This document shows, piece after piece, positions 43,640 through 57,343 of a DNA stretch of 64,000 bases. The stretch is taken from contig NW_026961091.1 in assembly GCF_021018805.1 (NCBI RefSeq), positions 1 to 64,000 of the forward strand. The letters are read 5' to 3'. The notes beneath the pieces are model-generated. The model saw only the letters and a program-made list of their open reading frames with translations, was not told where the DNA came from and ran no database searches. Positions within the stretch are counted from its first letter, which is position 1, and every line of letters begins with the position of its first letter. Position numbers and translations under genes: made by a program. Origin of the DNA: Prinia subflava (taxonomy: Eukaryota; Chordata; Aves; Passeriformes; Cisticolidae).

Positions 43640-46600
43640 TTGGTTTCTATAGTTTGCTTTCTGGAGTTGATCAAAACACAAGTCTTGTTAGTTGCTTGTG
43701 TTGCCAACCACCAGAGAAGCTGCTGCAGACACTTTCATGCCTTATGCTTTACTTGCTTACACTCTGTACCAGTTAGTGTTTCCCATGTCTATAGAGCAAG
43801 AGCAAAGCTGGTATTGCCTAATTTGGTAGAGTTCCATGTAAGAGCAATGTAACATAAAGATTTGCTTTACAGAGTGAACTGTGATCTCTGCTTTTGGTTT
43901 CCAGGGCTTGCTTTCTGGAGTTGATCAAAACACAAGTCTTGTTAGTTGCTTGTGTTGCCAACCAGCAGAGAAGCTGCTGCAGACACTTTCATGCCTTATG
44001 CTTTCTTTGCTTACACTCTGTACCAGTTAGTGTTTCCCATGTCTATAGAGCAAGACCAAAGCTGGTATTGCCTAATTTGGTAGAGTTCCATGTAAGAGCT
44101 ATGTAACATAAAGATTTGCTTTTCAGAGTGAACAGTGATCTCTGCTTTTGGTTTCCATGGCTTGCTTTCTGGAGTTGATGAAAACACAAGTCATGTTAGT
44201 TGTTTGTGCTGCCAACCAGCAGAGAAGCTGCTGCAGACCCTCTCTTGCCTTATCCATTACTGGCTTTTACGCTGCACCGGTTGGTGTCTTTCATGTCCAT
44301 AGGAGGAGAACTAAAGCTGTTACTGCCTAATTTACTAAGTTTCTGTGATAGAGCTATGTAACATAAAGATTTGCTTTACAGAGTGAACAGTGATCTCTGC
44401 TTTTGGTTTCTATGGTTTGCTTTCTGGAGTTGATCAAAACACAAGTCTTGTTAGTTGCTTGTGTTGCCAACCACCAGAGAAGCTGCTGCAGACACTTTCA
44501 TGCCTTATGCTTTCTTTGCTTACACTCTGTACCAGTTAGTGTTTCCCATGTCTATAGAGCAAGACCAAAGCTGGTATTGCCTAATTTGGTAGAGTTCCAT
44601 GTAAGAGCTATGTAACATAAAGATTTGCTTTACAGAGTGAACAGTGATCTCTGCTTTTGGTTTCTATAGTTTGCTTTCTGGAGTTGATCAAAACACAAGT
44701 CTTGTTAGTTGCTTGTGTTGCCAACCACCAGAGAAGCTGCTGCAGACACTTTCATGCCTTATGCTTTCTTTGCTTACAGTCTGTACCAGTTAGTGTTTCC
44801 CATGTCTATAGAGCAAGACCAAAGCTGGTATTGCCTAATTTGGTAGAGTTCCATGTAAGAGCTATGTAACATAAAGATTTGCTTTACAGAGTGAACAGTG
44901 ATCTCTGCTTTTGGTTTCTATGGTTTGCTTTCTGGAGTTGATCAAAACACAAGTCTTGGCTGTTGTTTGTGTTCCCAAGAAATAGAGAAGCTGCTGAAGG
45001 CGCTTTCCTGCCTTTTGCAGTACCGGTTTACACTTTGCACATGTATGTGTTTTGCTTGTCACCAGACCACGAATAAAGGTGGGTACTTCCTAATTTGCTT
45101 GATTTCCATGAAAGAGCCATGTAACAGAAACCTTTCCTTTGACACTCCACCGGTTGATGTTTCTCATGTCTATAGAGCAAGACCAAAGCTGTTACTGCTT
45201 AATTTGCTAAGTTTCCATGAAAGAGCACTGTAACATAAAGCTTTGCTTTTCCGAGTGAACAGTGGTTTCTGCTTTTGGTTTCCATGGCTTGCTTTCTGGA
45301 GTTGATGAAAACACAAGTCATGTTAGTTGTTTGTGCTGCCAACCAGCAGAGAAGCTGCTGCAGACCCTCTCTTGCTTTATCCATTACTGGCTTTTACGCT
45401 GCACCGGTTGGTGTCTTTCATGTCCATAGAAGGAGAACTAAAGCTGTTACTGCCTAATTTACTAAGTTTCTGTGATAGAGCTATGTAACATACAGATTTG
45501 CTTTACAGAGTGAACAGTGATCTCTGCTTTTGGTTTCTATAGTTTGCTTTCTGGAGTTGATCAAAACACAAGTCTTGTTAGTTGCTTGTGTTGCCAACCA
45601 CCAGAGAAGCTGCTGCAGACACTTTCATGCCTTATGCTTTCTTTGCTTACACTCTGTACCAGTTAGTGTTTCCCATGTCTATAGAGCAAGAGCAAAGCTG
45701 GTATTGCCTAATTTGATAGAGTTCCATGTATGAGCTATGTAACATAAAGATTTGCTTTTCAGAGTGAACAGTGATCTCTGCTTTTGGTTTCCATGGCTTG
45801 CTTTCTGGAGTTGATGAAAACACAAGTCATGTTAGTTGTTTGTGCTGCCAACCAGCAGAGAAGCTGCTGCAGACCCTCTCTTGCCTTATCCATTTCTGGC
45901 TTTTACGCTGCACCTTTGGTGTCTTTCATGTCCATAGAAGGAGAACTAAAGCTGTTACTGCCTAATTTACTAAGTTTCTGTGATAGAGCTATGTAACATA
46001 CAGATTTGCTTTACAGAGTGAACTGTGATCTCTGCTTTTGGTTTCTATGGTTTGCTTTCTGGAGTTGATCAAAACACAAGTCTTGGCTGTTGTTTGTGTT
46101 CCCAAGAAATAGAGAAGCTGCTGAAGGCGCTTTCCTGCCTTTTGCAGTACCGGTTTACACTTTGCACATGTATGTGTTTTGCTTGTCACCAGACCACGAA
46201 TAAAGGTGGGTACTTCCTAATTTGCTTGATTTCCATGAAAGAGCCATGTAACAGAAACCTTTCCTTTGACACTCCACCGGTTGATGTTTCTCATGTCTAT
46301 AGAGCAAGACCAAAGCTGTTACTGCTTAATTTGCTAAGTTTCCATGAAAGAGCACTGTAACATAAAGCTTTGCTTTTCCGAGTGAACAGTGGTTTCTGCT
46401 TTTGGTTTCCATGGCTTGCTTTCTGGAGTTGATGAAAACACAAGTCATGTTAGTTGTTTGTGCTGCCAACCAGCAGAGAAGCTGCTGCAGACCCTCTCTT
46501 GCTTTATCCATTACTGGCTTTTACGCTGCACCGGTTGGTGTCTTTCATGTCCATAGAAGGAGAACTAAAGCTGTTACTGCCTAATTTACTAAGTTTCTGT

Positions 46601-47783
46601 GATAGAGCTATGTAACATACAGATTTGCTTTACAGAATGAACAGTGATCTCTGCTTTTGGTTTCTATAGTTTGCTTTCTGGAGTTGATCAAAACACAAGT
46701 CTTGTTAGTTGCTTGTGTTGCCAACCAGCAGAGAAGCTGCTGCAGACACTTTCATGCCTTATGCTATCTTTGCTTACACTCTGTACCAGTTAGTGTTTCC
46801 CATGTCTATAGAGCAAGACCAAAGCTGGTATTGCCTAATTTGATAGAGTTCCATGTAAGAGCTATGTAACATAAAGATTTGCTTTTCAGAGTGAACAGTG
46901 ATCTCTGCTTTTGGTTTCCATGGCTTGCTTTCTGGAGTTGATGAAAACACAAGTCATGTTAGTTGTTTGTGCTGCCAACCAGCAGAGAAGCTGCTGCAGA
47001 CCCTCTCTTGCCTTATCCATTTCTGGCTTTTACGCTGCACCTTTGGTGTCTTTCATGTCCATAGAAGGAGAACTAAAGCTGTTACTGCCTAATTTACTAA
47101 GTTTCTGTGATAGAGCTATGTAACATAAAGATTTGCTTTACAGAGTGAACAGTGATCTCTGCTTTTGGTTTCTATGGTTTGCTTTCTGGAGTTGATCAAA
47201 ACACAAGTCTTGGCTGTTGTTTGTGTTCCCAAGAAATAGAGAAGCTGCTGAAGGCCCTTTCCTGCCTTTTGCAGTACCGGTTTACACTTTGCACATGTAT
47301 GTGTTTTGCTTGTCACCAGACCACGAATAAAGGTGGGTACTTCCTAATTTGCTTGATTTCCATGAAAGAGCCATGTAACAGAAACCTTTCCTTTGACACT
47401 CCACCGGTTGATGTTTCTCATGTCTATAGAGCAAGACCAAAGCTGTTACTGCCTAATTTGCAAAGTTTCCATGAAAGAGCACTGTAACATAAAGCTTTGC
47501 TTTTCCGAGTGAACAGTGGTTTCTGCTTTTGGTTTCCATGGCTTGCTTTCTGGAGTTGATGAAAACACAAGTCATGTTAGTTGTTTGTGCTGCCAACCAG
47601 CAGAGAAGCTGCTGCAGACCCTCTCTTGCTTTATCCATTACTGGCTTTTACGCTGCACCGGTTGGTGTCTTTCATGTCCATAGAAGGAGAACTAAAGCTG
47701 TTACTGCCTAATTTACTAAGTTTCTGTGCTAGAGCTATGTAACATACAGATTTGCTTTACAGAGTGAACAGTGATCTCTGCTT
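43640..47783 (+). repeat. A-A'-B, A-A-C-B, then two A-B'-C-B modules
   Basis: Monomers at 43640 A, 43894 A', 44148 B, 44403 A, 44657 A ('cttacagtctg'), 44911 C, 45275 B, 45530 A ('tatgagc'), 45784 B', 46038 C, 46402 B, 46657 A ('gctatcttt', a private change), 46911 B', 47165 C ('aaggccctt') and 47529 B. It is the clean counterpart of 21958-26145 and lacks the 39-bp duplication. The B' at 45784 ends 'catacag' where 24103 has 'cataaag'. Confidence 0.92.
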
Positions 47784-50700
47784 TTGGTTTCTATGGTTTG
47801 CTTTCTGGAGTTGATCAAAACACAAGTCTTGTTAGTTGCTTGTGTTGCCAACCACCAGAGAAGCTGCTGCAGACACTTTCATGCCTTATGCTTTCTTTGC
47901 TTACACTCTGTACCAGTTAGTGTTTCCCATGTCTATAGAGCAAGAGCAAAGCTGGTATTGCCTAATTTGGTAGAGTTCCATGTAAGAGCAATGTAACATA
48001 AAGATTTGTTTTACAGAGTGAACTGTGATCTCTGCTTTTGGTTTCCAGGGCTTGCTTTCTGGAGTTGATCAAAACACAAGTCTTGTTAGTTGCTTGTGTT
48101 GCCAACCAGCAGAGAAGCTGCTGCAGACACTTTCATGCCTTATGCTTTCTTTGCTTACACTCTGTACCAGTTAGTGTTTCCCATGTCTATAGAGCAAGAC
48201 CAAAGCTGGTATTGCCTAATTTGGTAGAGTTCCATGTAAGAGCTATGTAACATAAAGATTTGCTTTTCAGAGTGAACAGTGATCTCTGCTTTTGGTTTCC
48301 ATGGCTTGCTTTCTGGAGTTGATGAAAACACAAGTCATGTTAGTTGTTTGTGCTGCCAACCAGCAGAGAAGCTGCTGCAGACCCTCTCTTGCCTTATCCA
48401 TTACTGGCTTTTACGCTGCACCGGTTGGTGTCTTTCATGTCCATAGAAGGAGAACTAAAGCTGTTACTGCCTAATTTACTAAGTTTCTGTGATAGAGCTA
48501 TGTAACATAAAGATTTGCTTTACAGAGTGAACAGTGATCTCTGCTTTTGGTTTCTATGGTTTGCTTTCTGGAGTTGATCAAAACACAAGTCTTGGCTGTT
48601 GTTTGTGTTCTCAAGAAATAGAGAAGCTGCTGAAGGCGCTTTCCTGCTTTTTGCAGTACCGGTTTACACTTTGCACATGTATGTGTTTTGCTTGTCACCA
48701 GACCACGAATAAAGGTGGGTACTTCCTAATTTGCTTGATTTCCATGAAAGAGCCATGTAACAGAAACCTTTCCTTTGACACTCCACCGGTTGATGTTTCT
48801 CATGTCTATAGAGCAAGACCAAAGCTGTTACTGCCTAATTTGCAAAGTTTCCATGAAAGAGCACTGTAACATAAAGCTTTGCTTTTCCGAGTGAACAGTG
48901 GTTTCTGCTTTTGGTTTCCATGGCTTGCTTTCTGGAGTTGATGAAAACACAAGTCATGTTAGTTGTTTGTGCTGCCAACCAGCAGAGAAGCTGCTGCAGA
49001 CACTCTCTTGCTTTATCCATTACTGGCTTTTACGCTGCACCGGTTGGTGTCTTTCATGTCCATAGAAGGAGAACTAAAGCTGTTACTGCCTAATTTACTA
49101 AGTTTCTGTGCTAGAGCTATGTAACATACAGATTTGCTTTACAGAGTGAACAGTGATCTCTGCTTTTGGTTTCTATGGTTTGCTTTCTGGAGTTGATCAA
49201 AACACAAGTCTTGTTAGTTGCTTGTGTTGCCAACCAGCAGAGAAGCTGCTGCAGACACTTTCATGCCTTATGCTTTACTTGCTTACACTCTGTACCAGTT
49301 AGTGTTTCCCATGTCTATAGAGCAAGACCAAAGCTGGTATTGCCTAATTTGGTAGAGTTCCATGTAAGAGCTATGTAACATAAAGATTTGCTTTACAGAG
49401 TGAACTGTGATCTCTGCTTTTGGTTTCCAGGGCTTGCTTTCTGGAGTTGATCAAAACACAAGTCTTGTTAGTTGCTTGTGTTGCCAACCAGCAGAGAAGC
49501 TGCTGCAGACACTTTCATGCCTTATCCTTTACTTGCTTACGCTCTGTACCAGTTAGTGTTTCCCATGTCTATAGAGCAAGACCAAAGCTGGTATTGCCTA
49601 ATTTGGTAGAGTTCCATGTAAGAGCTATGTAACATAAAGATTTGCTTTACAGAGTGAACAGTGATCTCTGCTTTTGGTTTCCAGGGCTTGCTTTCTGGAG
49701 TTGATCAAAACACAAGTCTTGTTAGTTGCTTGTGTTGCCAACCAGCAGAGAAGCTGCTGCAGACACTTTCATGCCTTATCCTTTACTTGCTTACACTCTG
49801 TACCAGTTAGTGTTTCCCATGTCTATAGAGCAAGACCAAAGCTGGTATTGCCTAATTTGGTAGAGTTCCATGTAAGAGCTATGTAACATAAAGATTTGCT
49901 TTTCAGAGTGAACAGTGATCTCTGCTTTTGGTTTCCATGGCTTGCTTTCTGGAGTTGATGAAAATACAAGTCATGTTAGTTGTTTGTGCTGCCAACCAGC
50001 AGAGAAGCTGCTGCAGACCCTCTCTTGCCTTATCCATTACTGGCTTTTACGCTGCACCGGTTGGTGTCTTTCATGTCCATAGGAGGAGAACTAAAGCTGT
50101 TACTGCCTAATTTACTAAGTTTCTGTGATAGAGCTATGTAACATAAAGATTTGCTTTACAGAGTGAACAGTGATCTCTGCTTTTGGTTTCTATGGTTTGC
50201 TTTCTGGAGTTGATCAAAACACAAGTCTTGTTAGTTGCTTGTGTTGCCAACCAGCAGAGAAGCTGCTGCAGACACTTTCATGCCTTATGCTTTACTTGCT
50301 TACACTCTGTACCAGTTAGTGTTTCCCATGTCTATAGAGCAAGACCAAAGCTGGTATTGCCTAATTTGGTAGAGTTCCATGTAAGAGCTATGTAACATAA
50401 AGATTTGCTTTACAGAGTGAACAGTGATCTCTGCTTTTGGTTTCTATAGTTTGCTTTCTGGAGTTGATCAAAACACAAGTCTTGTTAGTTGCTTGTGTTG
50501 CCAACCACCAGAGAAGCTGCTGCAGACACTTTCATGCCTTATGCTTTCTTTGCTTACACTCTGTACCAGTTAGTGTTTCCCATGTCTATAGAGCAAGACC
50601 AAAGCTGGTATTGCCTAATTTGGTAGAGTTCCATGTAAGAGCTATGTAACATAAAGATTTGCTTTACAGAGTGAACAGTGATCTCTGCTTTTGGTTTCTA

Positions 50701-51309
50701 TGGTTTGCTTTCTGGAGTTGATCAAAACACAAGTCTTGGCTGTTGTTTGTGTTCCCAAGAAATAGAGAAGCTGCTGAAGGCGCTTTCCTGCCTTTTGCAG
50801 TACCGGTTTACACTTTGCACATGTATGTGTTTTTCTTGTCACCAGACCACGAATAAAGGTGGGTACTTCCTAATTTGCTTGATTTCCATGAAAGAGCCAT
50901 GTAACAGAAACCTTTCCTTTGACACTCCACCGGTTGATGTTTCTCATGTCTATAGAGCAAGACCAAAGCTGTTACTGCCTAATTTGCAAAGTTTCCATGA
51001 AAGAGCACTGTAACATAAAGCTTTGCTTTTCCGAGTGAACAGTGGTTTCTGCTTTTGGTTTCCATGGCTTGCTTTCTGGAGTTGATGAAAACACAAGTCA
51101 TGTTAGTTGTTTGTGCTGCCAACCAGCAGAGAAGCTGCTGCAGACCCTCTCTTGCTTTATCCATTACTGGCTTTTACGCTGCACCGGTTGGTGTCTTTCA
51201 TGTCCATAGAAGGAGAACTAAAGCTGTTACTGCCTAATTTACTAAGTTTCTGTGATAGAGCTATGTAACATACAGATTTGCTTTACAGAGTGAACTGTGA
51301 TCTCTGCTT
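47784..51309 (+). repeat. A-A'-B-C-B, A-A'-A'-B, A-A-C-B
   Basis: Monomers at 47784 A (followed by the private 'tttgttttacag', shared with 26.37 kb), 48038 A', 48292 B, 48547 C ('ctgctttttgcag', shared with 27.01 kb), 48911 B, 49166 A, 49420 A' ('cttacgctctg'), 49674 A', 49928 B ('gaaaatacaag'), 50183 A, 50437 A, 50691 C ('gtttttcttg') and 51055 B. It is the indel-free duplicate of 26146-29678. Confidence 0.92.
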
Positions 51310-53962
51310 TTGGTTTCCAGGGCTTGCTTTCTGGAGTTGATCAAAACACAAGTCTTGTTAGTTGCTTGTGTTGCCAACCAGCAGAGAAGCTGCTGCAGAC
51401 ACTTTCATGCCTTATGCTTTCTTTGCTTACACTCTGTACCAGTTAGTGTTTCCCATGTCTATAGAGCAAGACCAAAGCTGGTATTGCCTAATTTGGTAGA
51501 GTTCCATGTAAGAGCTATGTAACATAAAGATTTGCTTTTCAGAGTGAACAGTGATCTCTGCTTTTGGTTTCCATGGCTTGCTTTCTGGAGTTGATGAAAA
51601 CACAAGTCATGTTAGTTGTTTGTGCTGCCAACCAGCAGAGAAGCTGCTGCAGACCCTCTCTTGCCTTATCCATTACTGGCTTTTACGCTGCACCGGTTGG
51701 TGTCTTTCATGTCCATAGAAGGAGAACTAAAGCTGTTACTGCCTAATTTACTAAGTTTCTGTGATAGAGCTATGTAACATAAAGATTTGCTTTACAGAGT
51801 GAACAGTGATCTCTGCTTTTGGTTTCTATGGTTTGCTTTCTGGAGTTGATCAAAACACAAGTCTTGGCTGTTGTTTGTGTTCCCAAGAAATAGAGAAGCT
51901 GCTGAAGGCGCTTTCCTGCCTTTTGCAGTACCGGTTTACACTTTGCACATGTATGTGTTTTGCTTGTCACCAGACCACGAATAAAGGTGGGTACTTCCTA
52001 ATTTGCTTGATTTCCATGAAAGAGCCATGTAACAGAAACCTTTCCTTTGACACTCCACCGGTTGATGTTTCTCATGTCTATAGAGCAAGACCAAAGCTGT
52101 TACTGCCTAATTTGCAAAGTTTCCATGAAAGAGCACTGTAACATAAAGCTTTGCTTTTCCGAGTGAACAGTGGTTTCTGCTTTTGGTTTCCATGGCTTGC
52201 TTTCTGGAGTTGATGAAAACACAAGTCATGTTAGTTGTTTGTGCTGCCAACCAGCAGAGAAGCTGCTGCAGACACTGTCTTGCTTTATCCATTACTGGCT
52301 TTTACGCTGCACCGGTTGGTGTCTTTCATGTCCATAGAAGGAGAACTAAAGCTGTTACTGCCTAATTTACTAAGTTTCTGTGATAGAGCTATGTAACATA
52401 CAGATTTGCTTTACAGAGTGAACAGTGATCTCTGCTTTTGGTTTCTATAGTTTGCTTTCTGGAGTTGATCAAAACACAAGTCTTGTTAGTTGCTTGTGTT
52501 GCCAACCACCAGAGAAGCTGCTGCAGACACTTTCATGCCTTATGCTTTACTTGCTTACACTCTGTACCAGTTAGTGTTTCCCATGTCTATAGAGCAAGAC
52601 CAAAGCTGGTATTGCCTAATTTGGTAGAGTTCCATGTAAGAGCTATGTAACATAAAGATTTGCTTTACAGAGTGAACTGTGATCTCTGCTTTTGGTTTCC
52701 AGGGCTTGCTTTCTGGAGTTGATCAAAACACAAGTCTTGTTAGTTGCTTGTGTTGCCAACCAGCAGAGAAGCTGCTGCAGACACTTTCATGCCTTATCCT
52801 TTACTTGCTTACGCTCTGTACCAGTTAGTGTTTCCCATGTCTATAGAGCAAGACCAAAGCTGGTATTGCCTAATTTGGTAGAGTTCCATGTAAGAGCTAT
52901 GTAACATAAAGATTTGCTTTACAGAGTGAACTGTGATCTCTGCTTTTGGTTTCCAGGGCTTGCTTTCTGGAGTTGATCAAAACACAAGTCTTGTTAGTTG
53001 CTTGTGTTGCCAACCAGCAGAGAAGCTGCTGCAGACACTTTCATGCCTTATCCTTTACTTGCTTACACTCTGTACCAGTTAGTGTTTCCCATGTCTATAG
53101 AGCAAGACCAAAGCTGGTATTGCCTAATTTGGTAGAGTTCCATGTAAGAGCTATGTAACATAAAGATTTGCTTTTCAGAGTGAACAGTGATCTCTGCTTT
53201 TGGTTTCCATGGCTTGCTTTCTGGAGTTGATGAAAACACAAGTCATGTTAGTTGTTTGTGCTGCCAACCAGCAGAGAAGCTGCTGCAGACCCTCTCTTGC
53301 CTTATCCATTACTGGCTTTTACGCTGCACCGGTTGGTGTCTTTCATGTCCATAGGAGGAGAACTAAAGCTGTTACTGCCTAATTTACTAAGTTTCTGTGA
53401 TAGAGCTATGTAACATAAAGATTTGCTTTACAGAGTGAACAGTGATCTCTGCTTTTGGTTTCTATGGTTTGCTTTCTGGAGTTGATCAAAACACAAGTCT
53501 TGTTAGTTGCTTGTGTTGCCAACCAGCAGAGAAGCTGCTGCAGACACTTTCATGCCTTATGCTTTACTTGCTTACACTCTGTACCAGTTAGTGTTTCCCA
53601 TGTCTATAGAGCAAGACCAAAGCTGGTATTGCCTAATTTGGTAGAGTTCCATGTAAGAGCTATGTAACATAAAGATTTGCTTTACAGAGTGAACAGTGAT
53701 CTCTGCTTTTGGTTTCTATAGTTTGCTTTCTGGAGTTGATCAAAACACAAGTCTTGTTAGTTGCTTGTGTTGCCAACCACCAGAGAAGCTGCTGCAGACA
53801 CTTTCATGCCTTATGCTTTCTTTGCTTACACTTTGTACCAGTTAGTGTTTCCCATGTCTATAGAGCAAGACCAAAGCTGGTATTGCCTAATTTGGTAGAG
53901 TTCCATGTAAGAGCTATGTAACATAAAGATTTGCTTTACAGAGTGAACAGTGATCTCTGCTT
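51310..53962 (+). repeat. A'-B-C-B, A-A'-A'-B, A-A: right end of macro-unit copy 2
   Basis: Monomers at 51310 A', 51564 B, 51819 C, 52183 B ('cactgtcttg'), 52438 A, 52692 A', 52946 A', 53200 B, 53455 A and 53709 A ('cactttgtacc'). They align with 29679-32331 at a constant offset of 21631 bp, and with 48038 onward at 3272 bp. Confidence 0.92.
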
Positions 53963-56900
53963 TTGGTTTCTATGGTTTGCTTTCTGGAGTTGATCAAAAC
54001 ACAAGTCTTGGCTGTTGTTTGTGTTCCCAAGAAATAGAGAAGCTGCTGAAGGCGCTTTCCTGCCTTTTGCAGTACCGGTTTACACTTTGCACATGTATGT
54101 GTTTTGCTTGTCACCAGACCACGAATAAAGGTGGGTACTTCCTAATTTGCTTGATTTCCATGAAAGAGCCATGTAACAGAAACCTTTCCTTTGACACTCC
54201 ACCGGTTGATGTTTCTCATGTCTATAGAGCAAGACCAAAGCTGTTACTGCTTAATTTGCTAAGTTTCCATGAAAGAGCACTGTAACATAAAGCTTTGCTT
54301 TTCCGAGTGAACAGTGGTTTCTGCTTTTGGTTTCCATGGCTTGCTTTCTGGAGTTGATGAAAACACAAGTCATGTTAGTTGTTTGTGCTGCCAACCAGCA
54401 GAGAAGCTGCTGCAGACCCTCTCTTGCTTTATCCATTACTGGCTTTTACGCTGCACCGGTTGGTGTCTTTCATGTCCATAGAAGGAGAACTAAAGCTGTT
54501 ACTGCCTAATTTACTAAGTTTCTGTGATAGAGCTATGTAACATACAGATTTGCTTTACAGAGTGAACAGTGATCTCTGCTTTTGGTTTCTATAGTTTGCT
54601 TTCTGGAGTTGATCAAAACACAAGTCTTGTTAGTTGCTTGTGTTGCCAACCACCAGAGAAGCTGCTGCAGACACTTTCATGCCTTATGCTTTCTTTGCTT
54701 ACACTCTGTACCAGTTAGTGTTTCCCATGTCTATAGAGCAAGAGCAAAGCTGGTATTGCCTAATTTGATAGAGTTCCATGTATGAGCTATGTAACATAAA
54801 GATTTGCTTTTCAGAGTGAACAGTGATCTCTGCTTTTGGTTTCCATGGCTTGCTTTCTGGAGTTGATGAAAACACAAGTCATGTTAGTTGTTTGTGCTGC
54901 CAACCAGCAGAGAAGCTGCTGCAGACCCTCTCTTGCCTTATCCATTTCTGGCTTTTACGCTGCACCTTTGGTGTCTTTCATGTCCATAGAAGGAGAACTA
55001 AAGCTGTTACTGCCTAATTTACTAAGTTTCTGTGATAGAGCTATGTAACATAAAGATTTGCTTTACAGAGTGAACTGTGATCTCTGCTTTTGGTTTCTAT
55101 GGTTTGCTTTCTGGAGTTGATCAAAACACAAGTCTTGGCTGTTGTTTGTGTTCCCAAGAAATAGAGAAGCTGCTGAAGGCGCTTTCCTGCCTTTTGCAGT
55201 ACCGGTTTACACTTTGCACATGTATGTGTTTTGCTTGTCACCAGACCACGAATAAAGGTGGGTACTTCCTAATTTGCTTGATTTCCATGAAAGAGCCATG
55301 TAACAGAAACCTTTCCTTTGACACTCCACCGGTTGATGTTTCTCATGTCTATAGAGCAAGACCAAAGCTGTTACTGCTTAATTTGCTAAGTTTCCATGAA
55401 AGAGCACTGTAACATAAAGCTTTGCTTTTCCGAGTGAACAGTGGTTTCTGCTTTTGGTTTCCATGGCTTGCTTTCTGGAGTTGATGAAAACACAAGTCAT
55501 GTTAGTTGTTTGTGCTGCCAACCAGCAGAGAAGCTGCTGCAGACCCTCTCTTGCTTTATCCATTACTGGCTTTTACGCTGCACCGGTTGGTGTCTTTCAT
55601 GTCCATAGAAGGAGAACTAAAGCTGTTACTGCCTAATTTACTAAGTTTCTGTGATAGAGCTATGTAACATACAGATTTGCTTTACAGAGTGAACAGTGAT
55701 CTCTGCTTTTGGTTTCTATAGTTTGCTTTCTGGAGTTGATCAAAACACAAGTCTTGTTAGTTGCTTGTGTTGCCAACCAGCAGAGAAGCTGCTGCAGACA
55801 CTTTCATGCCTTATGCTTTCTTTGCTTACACTCTGTACCAGTTAGTGTTTCCCATGTCTATAGAGCAAGAGCAAAGCTGGTATTGCCTAATTTGATAGAG
55901 TTCCATGTATGAGCTATGTAACATAAAGATTTGCTTTTCAGAGTGAACAGTGATCTCTGCTTTTGGTTTCCATGGCTTGCTTTCTGGAGTTGATGAAAAC
56001 ACAAGTCATGTTAGTTGTTTGTGCTGCCAACCAGCAGAGAAGCTGCTGCAGACCCTCTCTTGCCTTATCCATTTCTGGCTTTTACGCTGCACCTTTGGTG
56101 TCTTTCATGTCCATAGAAGGAGAACTAAAGCTGTTACTGCCTAATTTACTAAGTTTCTGTGATAGAGCTATGTAACATAAAGATTTGCTTTACAGAGTGA
56201 ACTGTGATCTCTGCTTTTGGTTTCTATGGTTTGCTTTCTGGAGTTGATCAAAACACAAGTCTTGGCTGTTGTTTGTGTTCCCAAGAAATAGAGAAGCTGC
56301 TGAAGGCGCTTTCCTGCCTTTTGCAGTACCGGTTTACACTTTGCACATGTATGTGTTTTGCTTGTCACCAGACCACGAATAAAGGTGGGTACTTCCTAAT
56401 TTGCTTGATTTCCATGAAAGAGCCATGTAACAGAAACCTTTCCTTTGACACTCCACCGGTTGATGTTTCTCATGTCTATAGAGCAAGACCAAAGCTGTTA
56501 CTGCTTAATTTGCTAAGTTTCCATGAAAGAGCACTGTAACATAAAGCTTTGCTTTTCCGAGTGAACAGTGGTTTCTGCTTTTGGTTTCCATGGCTTGCTT
56601 TCTGGAGTTGATGAAAACACAAGTCATGTTAGTTGTTTGTGCTGCCAACCAGCAGAGAAGCTGCTGCAGACCCTCTCTTGCTTTATCCATTACTGGCTTT
56701 TACGCTGCACCGGTTGGTGTCTTTCATGTCCATAGAAGGAGAACTAAAGCTGTTACTGCCTAATTTACTAAGTTTCTGTGATAGAGCTATGTAACATACA
56801 GATTTGCTTTACAGAGTGAACAGTGATCTCTGCTTTTGGTTTCTATGGTTTGCTTTCTGGAGTTGATCAAAACACAAGTCTTGTTAGTTGCTTGTGTTGC

Positions 56901-57343
56901 CAACCACCAGAGAAGCTGCTGCAGACACTTTCATGCCTTATGCTTTCTTTGCTTACACTCTGTACCAGTTAGTGTTTCCCATGTCTATAGAGCAAGAGCA
57001 AAGCTGGTATTGCCTAATTTGATAGAGTTCCATGTATGAGCTATGTAACATAAAGATTTGCTTTTCAGAGTGAACAGTGATCTCTGCTTTTGGTTTCCAT
57101 GGCTTGCTTTCTGGAGTTGATGAAAACACAAGTCATGTTAGTTGTTTGTGCTGCCAACCAGCAGAGAAGCTGCTGCAGACCCTCTCTTGCCTTATCCATT
57201 TCTGGCTTTTACGCTGCACCTTTGGTGTCTTTCATGTCCATAGGAGGAGAACTAAAGCTGTTACTGCCTAATTTACTAAGTTTCTGTGATAGAGCTATGT
57301 AACATAAAGATTTGCTTTACAGAGTGAACAGTGATCTCTGCTT
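53963..57343 (+). repeat. C-B, then A-B'-C-B x2 and A-B'(hybrid)
   Basis: Monomers at 53963 C, 54327 B, 54582 A, 54836 B', 55090 C, 55454 B, 55709 A, 55963 B', 56217 C, 56581 B, 56836 A and 57090 (hybrid B'/B). The three A monomers at 54582, 55709 and 56836 all carry 'gagcaagagc', 'tttgatag' and 'tatgagc'. This is therefore a recent 1127-bp tandem run of two full units and a partial third. Confidence 0.9.

Larger units (their letters stand above)
32332..53962 (+). repeat. Macro-unit copy 2 (21631 bp)
   Basis: Direct tandem duplicate of 9524-32331. The lengths differ by 1177 bp. That equals one missing A-B'-C-B module (1127 bp) plus a net 50 bp of small indels in copy 1, while the indels in copy 2 sum to zero. 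After 53962 the sequence continues A-A-C-B, where copy 1 instead jumps back to A' at 32332. Confidence 0.9.
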
